Positions 61,975-64,000 of a DNA stretch of 64,000 nucleotides are shown piece after piece. Under the pieces are notes generated by a model. That model saw only the letters and a program-made list of their open reading frames with translations. It did no database searches and was not told the DNA's origin. Made by a program: the position numbers and the translations under genes. Each line of letters opens with the position of its first letter. Position 1 is the stretch's first letter. Origin of the DNA: Oceanospirillaceae bacterium (GTDB taxonomy: Bacteria > Pseudomonadota > Gammaproteobacteria > Pseudomonadales > Balneatricaceae); the NCBI GenBank assembly GCA_029938085.1, contig JAPYOS010000002.1:62001-126000 (forward strand), written 5' to 3'.

Positions 61975-62457
61975 CTAAGCCTCCTTATTAGCGTCATAAG
62001 CTAAGTCCAACGCGCGCTCCATGGCTGGACGAATGCGGTTGTACGTGCCACAGCGGCATATGTTATTCATTTGTTGCTTAATCTTTTCGGGACTCGGGCG
62101 CTGGCCTGCGAGTGCTTGGTTGACAATGGCAGTGGCAACCATGATTTGTCCAGACTGACAATACCCACATTGGGGTACATCTAACTCCAGCCAAGCTTGC
62201 TGAATTGTATTGAGATGTCCATCAGCGGAAAGAGACTCTATGGTTTCAATTTGTGTTCCGGACATGGCGGTTGCTGGCACACTGCATGAGCGCAATGGTT
62301 TGCCATTGACTAGCACCGTGCATGCGCCACATTGACCTATTCCACAACCAAATTTGGTTCCAGTTAAGCCAACTTCTTCCCGTATAGCCCATAACAATGG
62401 AGTGTCTGTATCGACTTTTATTTCGACGTCTTTGCCGTTAATGTTGAGTGTTAACAT
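61975..62457 (-). CDS. [2Fe-2S] subunit of the molybdenum hydroxylase (IorA type)
   Basis: A 160-residue protein with two iron-sulfur domains. The plant-type cluster ligands are in KFGCGIGQCGACTVLVNGKPLRSC (Cys about 40, 45, 48, 60) and the second cluster in QCGYCQSGQIM and NNICRCGTYNRI. It has no export signal, in line with piggy-back Tat export with IorB. It passes electrons from the Mo site to a cytochrome. ATG 62457 is chosen (MLTLNINGKDVEI); the frame extends upstream into the transferase gene, which it overlaps by 20 bases. Confidence 0.93.
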   Translation of the reverse strand: MLTLNINGKDVEIKVDTDTPLLWAIREEVGLTGTKFGCGIGQCGACTVLVNGKPLRSCSVPATAMSGTQIETIESLSADGHLNTIQQAWLELDVPQCGYCQSGQIMVATAIVNQALAGQRPSPEKIKQQMNNICRCGTYNRIRPAMERALDLAYDANKEA

Positions 62458-63061
62458 GCCAGCTCTCCTGGTGTTGTATTGTTTGCCATTGGGACTTCGT
62501 ATCAAGATCCACTTCGGCGTGTGGCCAGATAAAATAATGTATAGGCACACGGTGCTGATTAGCTAGAAGCCAAGGTTTCAAACCACGTTCAGGAGCATTG
62601 ACCGTGGCCATAACCTTGTGTGGAATGATGACTGGAACGCCCCACGAATTGATATCCTGGTGTTGGTATTGGCTTACTAAAACTTGCGCGGGTTGCTGTT
62701 TCCAATACTGGTAAAACTCGAACGCTTGCTCGGTGGTAATAGCGTATTGGTCTACTAAGACCCAGCCAATACTTTTCTGATTGTGAGTTTTTTGGGCTAA
62801 TATGACGCTAGTGCCCATACCTTTGTGCCAATCTGGGTTGTGCAATATGTTCAGATTGGCGTGGGGTGTTATATCGTCATTTAAATCCACGGCTCCACTG
62901 ACAACACATACAGGTAATCCGGTGGCTAATAACGTTTGGACTTGGTGTTGAATCAGGCTTTGGCTGCCCAACTGCAACAGTTGCTTTGGTTGGCCAAGAC
63001 GGGTTGAATTACCGGCCGCCAATATAACCCAAATAAAGTCATCAACAATCATCAAAGTCAC
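62438..63061 (-). CDS. Molybdenum cofactor cytidylyltransferase-like protein (MocA type)
   Basis: A 207-residue NTP-transferase (MobA-like) protein with VILAAGNSTRLGQPKQLLQL at residues about 12-31 and the metal-site LVDQYAITTEQAF. MocA attaches CMP to molybdopterin for xanthine-oxidase-family enzymes of the IorAB kind. It is first in a mocA-iorA-iorB operon and overlaps iorA, so the cofactor maker and user are translated together. Start at 63061, or at the ATG three codons on. Confidence 0.82.
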   Translation of the reverse strand: MTLMIVDDFIWVILAAGNSTRLGQPKQLLQLGSQSLIQHQVQTLLATGLPVCVVSGAVDLNDDITPHANLNILHNPDWHKGMGTSVILAQKTHNQKSIGWVLVDQYAITTEQAFEFYQYWKQQPAQVLVSQYQHQDINSWGVPVIIPHKVMATVNAPERGLKPWLLANQHRVPIHYFIWPHAEVDLDTKSQWQTIQHQESWHVNTQH

Positions 63062-63415
63062 CTTGCTTTAGACAGACTGGAAAGCGAAGCATAAAACGCT
63101 AACATGCCCCTCTATTATGCATACAAATACATGCACATAAATGCAAATATATGTAAAGACACGCAAAGATGGACAGGTTGCATTAATACCTTGCCTTTAA
63201 TGCCGGGCATGGCGCTCTAAAAGCAATGAAACTGTTAATAATTAGGCAGTTTTATTCCTTACGGGGCACCGATCGATCTGGTTAACAACGAGGGTTATAG
63301 GTAAAGTCTACTAAAATAAGATGCGCCTTAAGCAGATGCTTATTAGACCCTTGAGAATATTCTTTTCATTAAAATGAACGTTAGTGAATTTAGGTGGGTA
63401 CAAGAATTAAGCTGG
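63062..63415. promoter_or_regulatory. Upstream region of the mocA-iorAB operon with short phased repeats
   Basis: About 350 bases without a gene. Between 63118 and 63170 short related units follow each other about every 10-12 bases: ATGCATACAAAT, ACATGCACATAA, ATGCAAATAT, ATGTAAAGAC, ACGCAAAGAT. Such helically phased words can be a bend or a cooperative regulator site. The remainder (63180-63415) shows nothing I can name. Confidence 0.4.
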
Positions 63416-64000
63416 TTATTCTTCTTTATTTACCGCCCTAGGGACAAGTTTAGCTATTCCCCATAAAATCCCTGCTAAAATAAAGACGCCTATATAATCG
63501 GCTACCGGGATGCGGGGTAATACGGTATAAAACATCGGCCCCTGTTTTATCGCTACTAGGGTTGCGCCAACGAGATATAACAGGGTGAACCCCCACTTAT
63601 GGAGTTTGGTAAAGTTTAAACCATGCATTTGAGTGATTATAAAAATGCCTGCAAAACCAAAAAAGAACATACCCCACATGTTGTTGTCACTCTCTAAGGC
63701 CACTAGGGTGCCGTGCACAATGACCCACATTTCTAAAAAAAGCGTCCACTTCCGATTAACATGAAACTGTGTAAAAAATAGCGACCCTTGGAGGAGGAGA
63801 ACAAAGATGTAGGAGAAGCCCATTAGATGTCCGAAGGTGGCTTCCGTAGGGTGGTACCAAAAGGTATAGATGATGGCCCAAGAGAAATAATACCCGTGGT
63901 ATTTTTTGGCAGCGTATATTAACTTTTTTGAAAATGGCACTTTCTTACCAAAGAATAAGCCCCGTCTGGGGGTTTCCATAAGCAAAACCCAAATGAGCAT
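63416..64000 (-). CDS. Multi-spanning membrane protein, C-terminal part (cut by window edge)
   Basis: The last 195 or so residues of an inner-membrane protein with about six membrane segments, for example YFSWAIIYTFWY, LMGFSYIFVLLLQGSLFF, WTLFLEMWVIVHGTLVAL, MFFFGFAGIFIIT, GFTLLYLVGATLVAI and YIGVFILAGILWGIAKLV. Basic stretches with His and Tyr (KKLIYAAKKYHGYY) lie on one loop. I do not recognise the family and the start is outside the window. Confidence 0.6.
   Translation of the reverse strand: MLIWVLLMETPRRGLFFGKKVPFSKKLIYAAKKYHGYYFSWAIIYTFWYHPTEATFGHLMGFSYIFVLLLQGSLFFTQFHVNRKWTLFLEMWVIVHGTLVALESDNNMWGMFFFGFAGIFIITQMHGLNFTKLHKWGFTLLYLVGATLVAIKQGPMFYTVLPRIPVADYIGVFILAGILWGIAKLVPRAVNKEE

Overview
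The window looks like chromosomal DNA of a free-living, probably marine gammaproteobacterium on the Pseudomonadales/Oceanospirillales side. Three gene blocks keep the Pseudomonas order: mreBCD-rng beside gatCAB; rpe-gph-trpE with lptD-surA-pdxA-rsmA-apaG-apaH-glpE; and cca-folK-folB-tsaD-rpsU-yqeY-dnaG-rpoD. No plasmid or phage module is present. Species cannot be named from the sequence alone.

Layout. 1-3.1 kb: cell-shape operon mreB-mreC-mreD followed by rng (cut by the window edge), with a strong hairpin between mreB and mreC. 3.1-6.3 kb: gatCAB amidotransferase. 6.4-10.7 kb: putA (no DNA-binding domain) facing an Lrp-family regulator. 10.7-12.5 kb: hydroxypyruvate isomerase and tartronate-semialdehyde reductase, divergent. 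12.5-15.9 kb: an accessory segment that I read as an integron cassette array without an integrase. Two attC-like sites each follow a gene (a DUF6680 protein and a one-gene ATPase-DUF4435 protein resembling a merged PARIS defence system), and BrnT/BrnA plus scraps of other genes lie beyond. 16-20.6 kb: trpR-trpE-trpG, gph, rpe, djlA-like. 20.8-29 kb: envelope biogenesis, vitamin B6, rRNA methylation, ApaGH, GlpE and CCA enzyme. 29-36.1 kb: folate genes, tsaD, and the macromolecular synthesis genes rpsU, yqeY, dnaG, rpoD. 36.2-38.7 kb: VF530-like protein, an EamA permease and a PhyH-family dioxygenase.

38.8-40.6 kb is a degraded junction next to a tRNA-Ile2(CAU) gene: a 13-bp copy of the tRNA T-arm, an unknown small gene, a broken HNH nuclease gene and the first part of a Sel1-type gene. 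40.6-47.6 kb holds an uncharacterised catabolic cluster (two LysR regulators, a class-V PLP enzyme, a flavin monooxygenase, RidA, a DUF1028 Ntn-hydrolase and an M20 deacylase). Its two main promoters share a nearly identical element of about 21 bp. 47.9-57.8 kb is a full assimilatory nitrate pathway: a sigma-54-type promoter, an ANTAR antiterminator (NasT), a leader terminator, nitrate transporter, PP2C-kinase fusion, NirB, NirD and nitrate reductase. 58.8-63.1 kb encodes a periplasmic molybdenum hydroxylase (IorA/IorB type) with its maturation factors XdhC and a cytidylyltransferase. The window ends in a partial multi-spanning membrane protein.

The nitrate reductase and the IorAB hydroxylase both need molybdopterin, so the last 16 kb is rich in molybdoenzyme functions. 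The 40-47 kb cluster looks built to oxidise a nitrogen-containing compound, clear a reactive imine/enamine and hydrolyse amide bonds; the substrate is unknown. The parts most worth following up are the cassette array with its fused ATPase-DUF4435 gene and this co-regulated FMO/RidA/DUF1028 cluster.
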